64,000 nucleotides of DNA from Intrasporangiaceae bacterium URHB0013 (GTDB taxonomy: Bacteria > Actinomycetota > Actinomycetes > Actinomycetales > Dermatophilaceae), in assembly GCA_000620545.1 (NCBI GenBank), contig JIBA01000004.1:22366-86365 (forward strand), in the 5' to 3' direction. Made by a program: the position numbers and the translations under genes. The notes under the pieces are model-generated. The model was not told the DNA's origin and searched no databases. It saw only the letters and a program-made list of their open reading frames with translations. Positions 18,745-27,749 of this stretch are shown here, one piece after another (positions within the stretch are counted from its first letter, which is position 1; each line of letters begins with the position of its first letter).

Positions 18745-18778
18745 CACACGGCATACGCCCTCTTGCGTATGCCGTGTG
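18745..18778. terminator. Terminator hairpin built from two inverted GGCATACGC words
   Basis: CACACGGCATACGC (18745-18758), a 6-base loop, and the exact complement at 18765-18778 lie between convergent stops (18721 and 18803). The stem consists of the recurrent GGCATACG word in both orientations. Confidence 0.75.
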
Positions 18779-18802
18779 CCCGGGTCGCGCTGCTGCCGGG
18801 GC

Positions 18803-19468
18803 TCAGTGGCCCCGGCGGATCCACTCCTCGACCTCGGGCTCCTCGTCGCCGACGGTCGTGGCGCGTCCGTGGCCGGTGAGGACGGTCGTCTCGGGAGGGA
18901 GCGAGAGGAGCTGGCTCCTGATCGACTCGATGATGGTCGGGAAGTCGGAGTACGACCGGCCCGTCGCGCCGGGGCCGCCGTGGAAGAGCGTGTCGCCGGT
19001 GAACACGACGCCGAGGTCGCGCGCGTGGAAGCAGCACGCACCCGGCGCGTGCCCCGGCGTGTGCAGCACGACGAGCTCGACGTCCCCGACCTGCACGACG
19101 TCACCGTCGGCGAGGTCCTGCGTCGGGGCGAGGTCCCGATGGCTCTGGTCCCAGAGGACCCGGTCGGCCGGGTGGAGGGCGACCTCGGCCCCTGGGTGCG
19201 CGGCGAGCAGCTGCGGCACGACGGTGACGTGGTCGTCGTGTGCGTGGGTCAGCAGGACGTGGGTCAGGCGGCGGTCGCCCACGAGCTCCAGGATCGGGCC
19301 GGCGTCGTGCGGGGCATCGATGACGACGCACTGCGCGTCGTCGCCGACCACCCAGACGTTGTTCTCGACGTCCCACGTGCCACCGTCCAGGCTGAAGGTT
19401 CCCGCTGTCGTCGTGTGGTCGACTCGAACCCCGCCCGGTGACGGGTTGACCTGGTCGGCAGCGCTCAC
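18803..19468 (-). CDS. MBL-fold hydrolase (probable mycothiol-dependent pathway)
   Basis: This 221-residue metallo-beta-lactamase-fold protein has the binuclear zinc motif THAHDDH and later ligands in [16 protein letters not shown] and LTGHG. The layout matches glyoxalase-II-like thioester hydrolases. The gene overlaps the end of mscR by 4 bases. A similar MBL gene follows mscR in Mycobacterium tuberculosis. The likely substrate is S-formylmycothiol or a related thioester, releasing formate and mycothiol; this is inferred from the pairing. Confidence 0.82.
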   Translation of the reverse strand: MSAADQVNPSPGGVRVDHTTTAGTFSLDGGTWDVENNVWVVGDDAQCVVIDAPHDAGPILELVGDRRLTHVLLTHAHDDHVTVVPQLLAAHPGAEVALHPADRVLWDQSHRDLAPTQDLADGDVVQVGDVELVVLHTPGHAPGACCFHARDLGVVFTGDTLFHGGPGATGRSYSDFPTIIESIRSQLLSLPPETTVLTGHGRATTVGDEEPEVEEWIRRGH

Positions 19469-20547
19469 AGCTCGACCACCGATCGCAGGACCTCGCCGGC
19501 GTGCATCTTGTCGAAGGCGGCCTCGATGTCACCGAGCCCGATGCGCTCGGTGACGAACGCGTCGAGGTCGAACCGTCCCTGCTTGTAGAGCTCGACGAGC
19601 ATCGGGAAGTCGCGGCTCGGGAGGCAGTCGCCGTACCAGCTGGACTTGAGCGCGCCGCCGCGGCCGAAGATCTCGATCATCGGCAGCGTCACCTGCTTGT
19701 CGGGGGTCGGGACGCCGACGAGCACGACCGTGCCGGCGAGGTCGCGGGCGTAGAAGGCCTGCTCGTAGGTCTCGGGTCGGCCCACCGCCTCGACGACGAC
19801 GTCGGCGCCGTGGCCGTCGGTGAGGTCGCGGATCGCCTCGACGGCATCGGTGCTCGTGCTGTTGACCGTGTGCGTCGCGCCGAAGTGCCTCGCCTGCTCG
19901 AGCTTCGCGTCGCTGATGTCGACCGCGATGATCGTCGTGGCGCCCGCCACCCTGGCGCCGGCGATGGCGGCGTTTCCCACGCCGCCACAGCCGATGACGG
20001 CGATCGAGTCGCCGCGGCCGACGCCGCCGGTGTTGACCGCGGCGCCGAAGCCGGCCATGACGCCGCAGCCGAGCAGGCCGACCGCGGCTGCATCCGCCTC
20101 GGGCACCTTGGTGCACTGGCCGGCGGCGATCAGCGTCTTCTCGATGAAGGCCCCGATGCCGAGCGCGGGCGTCAGCTCGGTGCCGTCGGTGAGCGTCATC
20201 CTCTGCGTCGCGTTGTGGGTGTTGAAGCAGTACCAGGGCTTGCCCTTGGCGCAGGCGCGGCACTGGCCGCACACGGCCCGCCAGTTGAGGATGACGAAGT
20301 CACCGGCAGCCACGTCGGTGACACCCTCGCCGACGGCCTCGACGTAGCCGGCGGCCTCGTGCCCGAGCAGGAACGGGTAGTCGTCGTTGATGCCGCCCTC
20401 GCGGTAGTGCAGGTCGGTGTGGCAGACGCCGCAGGTCTCGATGCGGACGACCGCCTCGCCGGGACCGGGATCCGGCACGACGACGTCAACGACCTCGACG
20501 TCGGCCCCCTTGCTGCGGCTGATGACACCCTTGACGGTCTGCGGCAT
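19465..20547 (-). CDS. mscR: S-(hydroxymethyl)mycothiol dehydrogenase / mycothiol-dependent nitrosothiol reductase MscR
   Basis: This 360-residue zinc-dependent class III-type alcohol dehydrogenase oxidises the formaldehyde-mycothiol adduct with NAD. The catalytic zinc Cys lies in [16 protein letters not shown], with His in LLGHEAAG. The structural zinc cluster is in [17 protein letters not shown]. The nucleotide fold is [17 protein letters not shown]. Length and motifs match the MscR/AdhE2 group rather than generic alcohol dehydrogenases. ATG 20545-20547 has GAGGAGAAG before it. It forms an operon with the downstream MBL hydrolase. Confidence 0.92.
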   Translation of the reverse strand: MPQTVKGVISRSKGADVEVVDVVVPDPGPGEAVVRIETCGVCHTDLHYREGGINDDYPFLLGHEAAGYVEAVGEGVTDVAAGDFVILNWRAVCGQCRACAKGKPWYCFNTHNATQRMTLTDGTELTPALGIGAFIEKTLIAAGQCTKVPEADAAAVGLLGCGVMAGFGAAVNTGGVGRGDSIAVIGCGGVGNAAIAGARVAGATTIIAVDISDAKLEQARHFGATHTVNSTSTDAVEAIRDLTDGHGADVVVEAVGRPETYEQAFYARDLAGTVVLVGVPTPDKQVTLPMIEIFGRGGALKSSWYGDCLPSRDFPMLVELYKQGRFDLDAFVTERIGLGDIEAAFDKMHAGEVLRSVVEL

Positions 20548-20673
20548 GGCTTCTCCTCGTCGTTCACGGCTGGTCGTGCCGGGCGACGCAGGCAGTGCCG
20601 GCGGCCGCAGCAACCCCCAGCCAAACGTGCGGAGGCCGCGGACGCAACGCGTGTGCTGCCGAGCCGCGGGGAA

Positions 20674-21147
20674 TCAGCGGTCGCGACCCGGCTCGCCGCT
20701 CTGGTCGGCGTCACGAAGACCTGTCGAACGCCGGTCGTCGAACGCGTCGTCGAGGCGGTTGCCGTCATCGTCGACGCGGTGACCCTCCTTGTCCGTGCGC
20801 ACGTCAGGATCGTGCAGATCGGCCTGGCGCAGCCGCTCGTCGCGTTCGCGGCGGACCGACTCGACGCTCCCGGCACGTTCGCGTGCCTCCTCCTCGAGGC
20901 GCTCGGCCTCGAGCTGGCGCTGCTGCGCCTCGGCGCGCGCCAGGTCTGACCGGGCCTGCGCCTCGGTCGCGCTCGCCTCGCGCTCGCGGACCTGACGGTC
21001 GTGCTCGGTCGCCTCCTGCCTGATATCGGCAGCCTTCTCCCGGTGCGCCTCCACCCGGCGCCTTCGGGTTCCCGACATCACGAGGGCGATGACGGCGATC
21101 ACGACGATCGCGGCAACGACGACCCAGATGATCGTGCTGGTATCCAT
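20674..21147 (-). CDS. Hypothetical membrane-anchored coiled-coil protein
   Basis: This 157-residue protein starts with a single helix (IIWVVVAAIVVIAVIALVM, residues 6-24). A basic patch GTRRRR follows, then about 75 residues of charged coiled coil (DIRQEATEHDRQVREREASA to RAEAQQRQLEAERLEEEARER). The acidic, hydrophilic C-terminus ends SGEPGRDR. Similar single-span proteins are common in actinobacteria without known function. A GGAGGA ribosome binding site precedes the ATG. Confidence 0.7.
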   Translation of the reverse strand: MDTSTIIWVVVAAIVVIAVIALVMSGTRRRRVEAHREKAADIRQEATEHDRQVREREASATEAQARSDLARAEAQQRQLEAERLEEEARERAGSVESVRRERDERLRQADLHDPDVRTDKEGHRVDDDGNRLDDAFDDRRSTGLRDADQSGEPGRDR

Positions 21148-21258
21148 GCGGTCCTCCTGGTCCGGAACCGGGGAGGCGGCTCGCCGCCCCTCCGTGGGAG
21201 CAGGCAGCTCCCGCTGGGGACGTACCCGGCGGGCCGCGGCCCAAAGCAGCGCGTCGAG

Positions 21259-21753
21259 TCAGGAGCCGGACCGGGCGACGACGAGGGCGGTGGCGATGGC
21301 AGCGATGCCCTCTCCGCGCCCCGTGAGCCCGAGCCCGTCCGTCGTGGTGCCGCTCACCGACACCGGGGCGCCGGCCGCGGCGGAGAGAGCCGTCTCGGCC
21401 TCGCCGCGACGGGAACCGATCTTCGGGCGGTTGCCGATGACCTGGACCGCGATGTTGCCGACCTCGTAGCCGGCCTCGCGCACGAGCTGCGCCGCCTCGG
21501 CGAGCAGCCTGACGCCCGAGGCGCCGGCGAGCTCGGGGCGCGACGTGCCGAAGTGCACGCCGAGGTCACCGATCCCCGCGGCCGAGAAGATCGCGTCGCA
21601 CGCCGCGTGGGCAGCGACGTCGGCGTCGGAGTGCCCCTCGAGACCGCGCTGCCCCGGCCAGTGCAACCCCGCGACCCAGAGCGCGCGGTCGGAGCCCTCC
21701 GGGGCGTACGCGTGGACGTCGACGCCGACCCCGACGCGCGGGAGGTGCGTCAT
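21259..21753 (-). CDS. ispF: 2-C-methyl-D-erythritol 2,4-cyclodiphosphate synthase IspF
   Basis: This is the fifth enzyme of the non-mevalonate isoprenoid pathway, a zinc/Mg homotrimer, 164 residues here. Metal ligands are in [18 protein letters not shown] and the IGDLGVHF region; other motifs are [13 protein letters not shown] and the C-terminal [17 protein letters not shown]. The frame is open upstream, but ATG 21751-21753 forms a TGATG overlap with the preceding SDR gene and gives the family length. ispD lies 900 bases upstream on the same strand. Confidence 0.94.
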   Translation of the reverse strand: MTHLPRVGVGVDVHAYAPEGSDRALWVAGLHWPGQRGLEGHSDADVAAHAACDAIFSAAGIGDLGVHFGTSRPELAGASGVRLLAEAAQLVREAGYEVGNIAVQVIGNRPKIGSRRGEAETALSAAAGAPVSVSGTTTDGLGLTGRGEGIAAIATALVVARSGS

Positions 21754-22571
21754 CAGGCGTCCTTCCAGTCGATCGCGCCGCGATGGATCTTGTGCGGGGC
21801 TGCCTGGGCAACGGGCTTGATGACCATCGTGTCGATGTTGACGTGCTGCGGCAGTCTGACGACGAAACCGACGCACTCGGCGACGTCGTCGGCCACGAGG
21901 GGACGGTCGACGCCGTCATAGACCTTGTCGGCTGCCGTCCGGTCGCCGTGGAGCCGGGTCAGTGAGAACTCCTCGGTGCGGACCATGCCGGGCCGGATGT
22001 CGACGACGCGGATGTGCTCACCGTTGAGCTCGAGCCGCAGGGTCTCGGAGACGACGGACGTCCCGTGCTTGGCCGCGACATAGCCGGCCCCTCCCTCGTA
22101 GACCCGCTCACCGGCGATCGAGCTGATGTCGACGATGGTGGCCCGCGCGGACTCCCGCAGCAGCGGCAGCACCGCCTGGGTGACCCGGAGGGTGCCCACG
22201 ACGTTCGTCGCGAACATCCGCTCCCACTCGTCGGGGTCGCCGTCCTCCACACGCGACACCCCGAGCGCGCCGCCGGCATTGTTGACGACGACGTCGCAAC
22301 GGCCGAGCGACCCGACGCCGGCGGTGACCGACGTGGGGTCGGTGACGTCCATGACGAGGGCCCGCGCCGAGCCGCCCTCGCCCTCGATGCCTGCGACGAC
22401 GTCGTCGAGCCTGTCGGGGCGACGGCCCGCGACGACGACGTCGAAGCCGTCGCGCGACAGCCGCCGCGCGACCGCCGCCCCGATGCCGGTGCCACCACCG
22501 GTGACCAGCGCCGTGGGGCGGGACGGGTCGGTGCGCAGGTCGGTCCTGGGGTTGCTCGGGTCGCTCGTCAC
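21753..22571 (-). CDS. SDR-family NAD(P)-dependent oxidoreductase
   Basis: This 272-residue classical short-chain dehydrogenase has the cofactor motif [21 protein letters not shown], the NNAGG motif, a catalytic Ser in [10 protein letters not shown] and YVAAKHG as YXXXK. It belongs to the YdfG-like group (serine/3-hydroxy acid type) by overall pattern. The substrate is not known. It separates ispD from ispF and is coupled to ispF by TGATG. A TATCCT -10 element lies 7 bases before its GTG, so the SDR-ispF pair probably has its own promoter. Confidence 0.83.
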   Translation of the reverse strand: MTSDPSNPRTDLRTDPSRPTALVTGGGTGIGAAVARRLSRDGFDVVVAGRRPDRLDDVVAGIEGEGGSARALVMDVTDPTSVTAGVGSLGRCDVVVNNAGGALGVSRVEDGDPDEWERMFATNVVGTLRVTQAVLPLLRESARATIVDISSIAGERVYEGGAGYVAAKHGTSVVSETLRLELNGEHIRVVDIRPGMVRTEEFSLTRLHGDRTAADKVYDGVDRPLVADDVAECVGFVVRLPQHVNIDTMVIKPVAQAAPHKIHRGAIDWKDA

Positions 22572-22578
22572 CTCGCCG

Positions 22579-22584
22579 AGGATA
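22579..22584 (-). promoter_or_regulatory. -10 element TATCCT for leaderless SDR-ispF transcript
   Basis: TATCCT on the minus strand ends 7 bases before the GTG at 22571, with no ribosome binding site between them. Confidence 0.5.
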
Positions 22585-22653
22585 GGGGCCCAGCCCGACT
22601 GGACGTGAGCCGCGCTCCCGGATGCCCGTCGGACACCTCGCCCCGCAACAGGG

Positions 22654-23358
22654 TCAGGACCGGAGCAACAGGGCCGCGGCCTCGAGGTCGGTCGGAGTGG
22701 TGACCTTGAGGGCCCGCGGGTCGCCCTCCACGAGGAGCACCCGCTCCCCCAGCCTCTCGACGAGCCCGGCGTCGTCGGTGGCGTCGCTGGACCGGGCGTG
22801 GGCCCGCGCGAGGACGTCGCGTCGGAACCCTTGCGGTGTCTGGACGGCCCGCAGCGCCGAGCGGTCGGGCGTGCCGACGACGAACCCGTCTGCGTCGACC
22901 TGCTTGATCGTGTCGACGACCGCGGTGCCGGGCACGACGGCCCCGGCCCCGGCCGCGACGGCGGCGATCACCCGGTCGAAGACCTCGACCGGCGTCAGGC
23001 ATCGGGCGGCGTCGTGGACGAGCACGATGTCGACGTCGTCACCGAGCACCTGCAGACCGGCCGCGACGGAGTCGCCCCGCTCGGCCCCGCCCGGCACGAG
23101 GGTCACCGGTGTCACGGACCCGAGCTCACGGCATACGCCGTCGGCGACGGCCTCGGCCTGCGCCCGGTGGGAGTCCGGCACGACGAGCACGACCTGGGCC
23201 ACGGCGGCGCACGACAGGACTCCCCGCAGGGCGTGCCCCAGCAGCGGCTCACCCGCGAGGGGCACGAAAGCCTTGGGCAGGCCGGCCCCCAGACGCGAGC
23301 CGGAGCCGGCCGCGACGACGATGACGCCGACGCGACCGGCTCCGGTCTCGTTGTTCAG
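22654..23358 (-). CDS. ispD: 2-C-methyl-D-erythritol 4-phosphate cytidylyltransferase IspD
   Basis: This is the third enzyme of the non-mevalonate pathway. The CTP-binding motif is VVAAGSGSRLGAGLPKAFVPL; others are VPGGAERGDSVAAGL, LVHDAARCL and RAVQTPQGFRRDVL. The start is uncertain. Between the carD stop and the conserved VGVIVVAAGSG there is no in-frame ATG, GTG or TTG. CTG at 23356-23358 (reading LNNETGAGRVGVIVV) is the best-placed candidate, 13 bases after the carD stop codon. In-frame GTG codons exist only deep inside carD. The carD-ispD order is conserved in actinobacteria. Confidence 0.9.
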   Translation of the reverse strand: MNNETGAGRVGVIVVAAGSGSRLGAGLPKAFVPLAGEPLLGHALRGVLSCAAVAQVVLVVPDSHRAQAEAVADGVCRELGSVTPVTLVPGGAERGDSVAAGLQVLGDDVDIVLVHDAARCLTPVEVFDRVIAAVAAGAGAVVPGTAVVDTIKQVDADGFVVGTPDRSALRAVQTPQGFRRDVLARAHARSSDATDDAGLVERLGERVLLVEGDPRALKVTTPTDLEAAALLLRS

Positions 23359-23371
23359 TGTGCTGCCCTGA

Positions 23372-23854
23372 TCAGGAAGCGAGGACCTCGTCGAGGATGG
23401 TCTCGGCCTTCTCCTCGTTGGTCTTCTCCGCGAGCGCGAGCTCGGAGACGAGGATCTGGCGGGCCTTGGCGAGCATGCGCTTCTCGCCGGCCGACAGGCC
23501 GCGGTCCTGGTCACGACGCCACAGGTCACGAACGACCTCGGCGACCTTGATGACGTCACCCGACGCGAGCTTCTCGAGGTTTGCCTTGTAGCGGCGCGAC
23601 CAGTTGGTCGGCTCCTCGGTGTGCGGCGTGCGGAGCACCTCGAACACGCGGTCGAGGCCTTCCTTGCCGACGACGTCGCGGACGCCCACGAGGTCGCAGT
23701 TCTCAGCGGGGACCTCGATCGTCAGGTCACCCTGGGCGACCTTGAGCTTGAGGTAGAGCTTGTCCTCTCCCTTGATCGTTCGTGTGTTGATCTCTTCGAT
23801 GAGTGCAGCCCCGTGGTGGGGGTACACGACCGTCTCGCCGACCTTGAAAACCAT
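23372..23854 (-). CDS. carD: RNA-polymerase-binding transcription factor CarD
   Basis: This 160-residue CarD binds the RNA polymerase beta subunit and stabilises open complexes, notably at rRNA promoters. The N-terminal Tudor-like RNAP-interaction domain is [20 protein letters not shown] to [20 protein letters not shown]. The helical DNA-binding C-terminus contains [17 protein letters not shown] and [22 protein letters not shown], including the conserved Trp-minor-groove region. An AAGGGG site precedes ATG 23854, and a GATAAT-like -10 (minus strand of 23884-23889) lies further upstream. Confidence 0.95.
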   Translation of the reverse strand: MVFKVGETVVYPHHGAALIEEINTRTIKGEDKLYLKLKVAQGDLTIEVPAENCDLVGVRDVVGKEGLDRVFEVLRTPHTEEPTNWSRRYKANLEKLASGDVIKVAEVVRDLWRRDQDRGLSAGEKRMLAKARQILVSELALAEKTNEEKAETILDEVLAS

Positions 23855-24107
23855 GTGCTGTTTTCCCCTTTCGCGACCTCCAGATTATCACGAAGCCGCG
23901 CACATCGCGATTTGCGGAATCGGCATCGGCGCAGGTCAGAGCCACAGTGAGGGCTCGGCACCCCCGAGTCGACGTCTTGACAGAACGCCGCTCGGCGTGC
24001 TTCGCCCGACCCTTTCGCGGCCGAGTCGCCGACGCATCGCTGCCGCCCCGACCACCGAGTCCCGCCCGGCGTCGGCGGGTGCACGGGTCCGCAGGGTCGT
24101 GCGCCGG

Positions 24108-24113
24108 TAGGCT
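24108..24113 (+). promoter_or_regulatory. -10 element TAGGCT for leaderless lipoprotein gene
   Basis: TAGGCT ends 7 bases before GTG 24121. This spacing and the lack of a ribosome binding site decide the start of the lipoprotein gene. Confidence 0.55.
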
Positions 24114-24120
24114 GTCGCCC

Positions 24121-24717
24121 GTGAAGCGTCGATACCCCGCCCTGAGCCCCGCGCGTCGCCCGTCCACCCGCCGGGTGTCGACGATGGTTGCCGGTGTGGC
24201 CCTCGCCGCCGTGACGACCGGCTGCCAGGTCAACTCGCCCGTCCAGACGAACGTTCCGTACATCCCTGCCGACGGGGTGCCGGCGGAGGTGGGCCAGCTC
24301 GCCGTCCGCAACCTTGTGCTCGTCGGTGACGGCACGGGCACCGCGGTTGTGTCGGGTTCCGCCATCAACCTCGGCGGGGAGGACATGACCGTCCAGATCG
24401 CCCCGCAGGCCGACCCGAACGCCACGGGCGCCCAGCCGACTGGTTCCGAGGTCCAGCTCGGCCCGCGGGAGCAGGTCGACCTCACCACCAAGGGCCTGCA
24501 GCTGAGCTCGCTCACGACCAAGCCGGGCGGCATCGTCCCCCTGACCATCACCTCGAGCACCGGCGGCACCACCGTCGTCAAGGTGCCGATGCTGCCCGCC
24601 ACGGGGTACTACGCCACCGTCACGCCAGCGGCCGCGCCCACGAGCACGCCGACGAGCACGGCCACGGCCACGGCCACGGCCACGGGCACGCCTACGCCCA
24701 CACCCACGGGCAGCTGA
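24121..24717 (+). CDS. Putative lipoprotein with Thr/Ala-rich tail
   Basis: This 198-residue exported protein has a basic N-terminus, a hydrophobic segment (MVAGVALAAVTTGC) and a lipobox-like VTTGC with Cys35. The mature part (NSPVQTNVPYIPADGVPAEVG onward) is a beta-rich domain of about 130 residues. A C-terminal low-complexity tail of Thr, Ala, Pro and Ser repeats follows (STPTSTATATATATGTPTP). Related actinobacterial proteins are annotated only as copper-chaperone-like or hypothetical lipoproteins, and I assign no function. Start GTG is fixed by the -10 element. Confidence 0.7.
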   Translation: MKRRYPALSPARRPSTRRVSTMVAGVALAAVTTGCQVNSPVQTNVPYIPADGVPAEVGQLAVRNLVLVGDGTGTAVVSGSAINLGGEDMTVQIAPQADPNATGAQPTGSEVQLGPREQVDLTTKGLQLSSLTTKPGGIVPLTITSSTGGTTVVKVPMLPATGYYATVTPAAAPTSTPTSTATATATATGTPTPTPTGS

Positions 24718-24804
24718 CCTCGAGCGTCTTCCACCCTGTCGGCGACACCGACGTCGTAGGCGTGTGCCGCACGTGAGTGCCGGACGTTTGCCGGGCCGGT
24801 CGGC

Positions 24805-25488
24805 TCAGCCGGCCTCGAACTTGTAGCCGAGCCCCCGCACGGTGACGATGTGCACCGGGTTGGCCGGGTCGGGCTCGACCTTCGCGCGCAGGCGCTTGAC
24901 GTGGACGTCGAGGGTCTTCGTGTCGCCGACGTAGTCGCTGCCCCAGACGCGGTCGATGAGCTGCATGCGGGTCAGGACGCGGCCCGAGTTGCGCAGCAGG
25001 ATCTCGAGCAGCTCGAACTCCTTGAGCGGCAAGGACACCGACCGCCCCGCGACGCTGACGGTGTGGCGCTCCACGTCCATCCGGACCGGACCGGACTCGA
25101 GGGTCGAGGGCAGGAGGTCCTCGGGCTCGGCGAGGCGCCGGAGCACGGCCTTGACGCGAGCAAGCAGCTCGCGGCTCGAGTACGGCTTCGTGACGTAGTC
25201 GTCGGCGCCGATCTCGAGGCCCACGACCTTGTCGATCTCGCTGTCCTTGGCGGTCAGCATGATGACCGGCACCGAGGAGCGCTGGCGCAGCGCGCGGCAC
25301 ACGTCCACACCGGAGAGGCCCGGCAGCATGAGGTCGAGCAGGACGAGGTCTGCCCCGTTCCGGTCGAACTCCGCCAGGCCGTCGGGCCCGGTCTCGGCCA
25401 CGGCGACGTCGTAGCCCTCCTTCTTCAGCAGGTAGGACAGCGGGTCGGAGAAGGACACCTCGTCCTCGACGATGAGAATGCGACTCAA
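24805..25488 (-). CDS. regX3: Response regulator RegX3
   Basis: This 227-residue OmpR/PhoB-type regulator has receiver acidic residues in LIVEDE, phospho-acceptor Asp in VLLDLMLPG, Thr/Lys in MLTAKDSEID and VTKPYSSREL, and a winged helix ending VHIVTVRGLGYKFEAG. Length and sequence match mycobacterial RegX3, which controls the phosphate-starvation regulon. The long open frame upstream is not coding. TTG 25486-25488 is the start that begins at SRILIVEDE, with GAGAGG ahead of it. It follows senX3 by 62 bases. Probable targets are the PHO-box-like repeats before pstS and in the senX3-phoU gap. Confidence 0.92.
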   Translation of the reverse strand: MSRILIVEDEVSFSDPLSYLLKKEGYDVAVAETGPDGLAEFDRNGADLVLLDLMLPGLSGVDVCRALRQRSSVPVIMLTAKDSEIDKVVGLEIGADDYVTKPYSSRELLARVKAVLRRLAEPEDLLPSTLESGPVRMDVERHTVSVAGRSVSLPLKEFELLEILLRNSGRVLTRMQLIDRVWGSDYVGDTKTLDVHVKRLRAKVEPDPANPVHIVTVRGLGYKFEAG

Positions 25489-25550
25489 GACAGGCCTCTC
25501 GGGGTCGGGCAGCGTGGGGGCTGGTGCGCTGCTCAGGCAGGGGGACGTGA

Positions 25551-26771
25551 CTAGGCGTTGACGGACGGAGTCGGGCCGGCGCCGTGCGTGGTGCCCGGCG
25601 GCAGGGCGGCATACGACGTGTCGGGCGTCGGCGCGATCGCGGCCGGGGCGTTGGCGGCGGGCAGCTCGATGGTGAACGTCGACCCCCGTCCCGGCTCGGA
25701 CCACACCGACACGCTGCCGCCGTGGTTGTCGGCGACGTGCTTGACGATGGCCAGGCCGAGTCCCGTGCCGCCGGTGGCGCGCGAACGGGCGGTGTCGACG
25801 CGGTAGAAGCGTTCGAAGATGCGCTCCTGCTCCTCGGGCGCGATGCCGAGGCCCTGGTCCGTGACGGAGACGTCGACGACGCCGGGGCGACTCCGACGCA
25901 CCATGATGCCGACCCGGGTCCCGGTGTCGGAGTAGGCGACGGCGTTGCCGACGAGGTTCGTGATCGCGGTGGTCACGAGCTCGGCGTCGCCCCACACCTC
26001 GCACCCCTCGTCGACAGCCGTGACGAGCTCGATGCGATGCTCGTCGGCGATGAGGCGACTGCGGTCTGCGGCGTCTCGGGCGCACGCGCCCACGTCGATG
26101 AGCGCTGGGTCCTTGACGACGTCGGCCCCCTGCAGGCGCGACAGCTCGACGATCTCCTTGACGAGGCGGGTCAACCGGTCGGACTCGACGCTGATCCTCC
26201 TCGCGAATCGAGCCACCGCCTCCGGGTCGTCGTGGGCGTCGAGGACGGCCTCGGCGAGCAGCGAGATGCCGCCGACCGGGGTCTTGAGCTCGTGGCTGAC
26301 GTTGGCGAGGAAGTCTCGGCGGATCTCCTCCACGCGGGCGGCCCGGGAGCGGTCCTCGACGAGGAGCAGGACGTGGTCGGCTCCGAGCGGCGCGACCCGG
26401 GCCGCCACGACGAGGCGGCCGTCCCCGAGGCCCTTCTGCAGCGCGAGCTCGGCCTCCCGGATCACGCCGTCGCGACGCACCGCCCGAGCGAGGTGGAGCA
26501 GCTCCGGGTGGACGAGCTCCTGGCCGCGCACCAGTCCCTGGGCGACGGCGGCGGGCGAGTTGTTGACGACCCGGTCGGAGGAGTCGACGAGGATGCCGCT
26601 CGAGCGCAGCACCGCGATGACCTCGCCGACGCCGGGCGGCAGGGACGGTTCGGAGGCGGGTGGCGACTCGGCCGCCGTCGAACGGTCCGACAGCCGCACG
26701 GCCACCATCGCCACGCCGCCCAGGGCCAGGCCGGCGATGCCACCGAGCGTTGCCGCTGTCGTCGGGTCCAC
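25551..26771 (-). CDS. senX3: Sensor histidine kinase SenX3
   Basis: This sensor is about 406 residues. It has one N-terminal membrane helix (LGGIAGLALGGVAMVAVRL) and a PAS-like region (EVIAVLRSSGILVDSSDRVV). The dimerisation/phosphoacceptor box is DFLANVSHELKTPVGG. The ATPase domain has N-box TTAITNLVGNAVAYS, G1 VTDQGLGIAPEEQERIFERF and GTGLGLAIVKHV. It pairs with RegX3 and is normally silenced by PhoU and Pst when phosphate is plentiful. Starts at ATG 26789 or further upstream are possible. GTG 26769-26771 is favoured because TACGCT lies 7 bases before it. Confidence 0.9.
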   Translation of the reverse strand: MDPTTAATLGGIAGLALGGVAMVAVRLSDRSTAAESPPASEPSLPPGVGEVIAVLRSSGILVDSSDRVVNNSPAAVAQGLVRGQELVHPELLHLARAVRRDGVIREAELALQKGLGDGRLVVAARVAPLGADHVLLLVEDRSRAARVEEIRRDFLANVSHELKTPVGGISLLAEAVLDAHDDPEAVARFARRISVESDRLTRLVKEIVELSRLQGADVVKDPALIDVGACARDAADRSRLIADEHRIELVTAVDEGCEVWGDAELVTTAITNLVGNAVAYSDTGTRVGIMVRRSRPGVVDVSVTDQGLGIAPEEQERIFERFYRVDTARSRATGGTGLGLAIVKHVADNHGGSVSVWSEPGRGSTFTIELPAANAPAAIAPTPDTSYAALPPGTTHGAGPTPSVNA

Positions 26772-26778
26772 GACACTC

Positions 26779-26784
26779 AGCGTA
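26779..26784 (-). promoter_or_regulatory. -10 element TACGCT for leaderless senX3
   Basis: TACGCT on the minus strand ends 7 bases before the GTG at 26771. If used, senX3-regX3 has a leaderless promoter 60 bases from the PHO-box-like repeats. Confidence 0.4.
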
Positions 26785-26843
26785 CGCATCACCGCGGGAC
26801 GGTCGGACCACGCGCGGCACGCTCGTGCGCAGTCGAACCCAGT

Positions 26844-26876
26844 GTTCACCTTCGCGTCCCCACCCATTCACGAAGT
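26844..26876. promoter_or_regulatory. PHO-box-like direct repeats between senX3 and phoU
   Basis: Three consecutive 11-base units start at 26844 (GTTCACCTTCG), 26855 (CGTCCCCACCC) and 26866 (ATTCACGAAGT). The first and third keep the TTCAC core of actinobacterial PhoP/RegX3 sites, and the period is exactly 11. The site lies 73 bases from the favoured senX3 start and about 150 bases before phoU, so it could serve both. Confidence 0.6.
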
Positions 26877-27026
26877 CCTGCCAGCCTCTGCACCAGCGGG
26901 TGACGTGCCGCCCCGTTCGGCCTGCCGGCCCGCACCTCCGGGTGGGAGGCTGGCCCGAGGCCGCTCCGCTGTACGACCGCCCGCGGGCACGACGACGACG
27001 CACGACCGGCAACTGACAGGAAGACC

Positions 27027-27740
27027 ATGCGCGACCAGTTCCACGAGGACCTCGACACGATCTCCGACCAGCTCGTCGAGCTGACCCGGCTCGCGGGGTC
27101 GGCCATCTCACGGGCCACGACCGCCCTGCTCGACGCCGACGTCCACCTGGCCGAGTCCGTCATCGAGGCCGACCGCAAGCTCGACGACATCCGCATCGAG
27201 CTCGACGAGCGCTCGATCGACCTGCTCGCCCGGCAGCAGCCCGTGGCCACCGACCTGCGGATCGTCGTGACGGCGATGCACATGAGCTCGGACCTCGAGC
27301 GCATGGGTGACCTCGCCCGTCACGTGGCCAAGGTGGCCCGCCTGCGCACGCCCGACTCCGCGGTGCCGCCGGAGCTGCGCTCCCACATCCTGCAGATGGG
27401 CCAGGTCGCCGAAGCCATCGTGGCCAAGTGCGGGTCGATCATCGCGAGCAAGGACGTCGCCGCGGCCGTCGCGCTCGAGAAGGACGACGACGCGATGGAC
27501 GACCTCCATCGTGAGCTCTTCGCGGCGCTGCTCGACGAGAACACCTCGTGGTCCCGCAGCGCGATCCTCGACCTGACGCTCGTGGGCCGCTACTACGAGC
27601 GCTTCGCCGACCACGCCGTGTCGGTGGCCCGCCGCGTCATCTACCTCGTCACCGGTGAGTACGACCAGACGGTCGACCACGAGGACGAGGAGGACGAGGA
27701 GACCGTCGCGTCGCTCGAGAGCGGCCCCGCCACCGCCTGA
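27027..27740 (+). CDS. phoU: Phosphate transport regulator PhoU
   Basis: This 237-residue all-helical protein has two PhoU repeats, each with a metal-binding E/DXXXD pattern: VIEADRKLDDIRIELDE in the first and LEKDDDAMDDLHRELF in the second, plus MSSDLERMGDLARHVAKVA and RYYERFADHAVSVARRV. PhoU links Pst transport activity to the SenX3 kinase and shuts down signalling in phosphate excess. It is divergent from senX3-regX3 across a gap with a PHO-box-like site. An acidic tail (DHEDEEDEETV) is unusual but not unique. AGGAAG precedes the ATG. Confidence 0.94.
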   Translation: MRDQFHEDLDTISDQLVELTRLAGSAISRATTALLDADVHLAESVIEADRKLDDIRIELDERSIDLLARQQPVATDLRIVVTAMHMSSDLERMGDLARHVAKVARLRTPDSAVPPELRSHILQMGQVAEAIVAKCGSIIASKDVAAAVALEKDDDAMDDLHRELFAALLDENTSWSRSAILDLTLVGRYYERFADHAVSVARRVIYLVTGEYDQTVDHEDEEDEETVASLESGPATA

Positions 27741-27749
27741 CCCCCCACC

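Noticed and set aside
18745..18778. GGCATACG as an FtsK-orienting (KOPS-like) polar sequence
   Set aside because: Counts on the two strands are not strongly skewed (about 21 versus 13) and inverted pairs occur, unlike KOPS. Replichore orientation is unknown, so this is set aside rather than disproved.
24805..27111. A 768-residue minus-strand frame ending in a response regulator
   Set aside because: The first 540 residues are Arg/Gly/Pro-rich and overlap senX3 in another frame. The real gene starts at TTG 25488.
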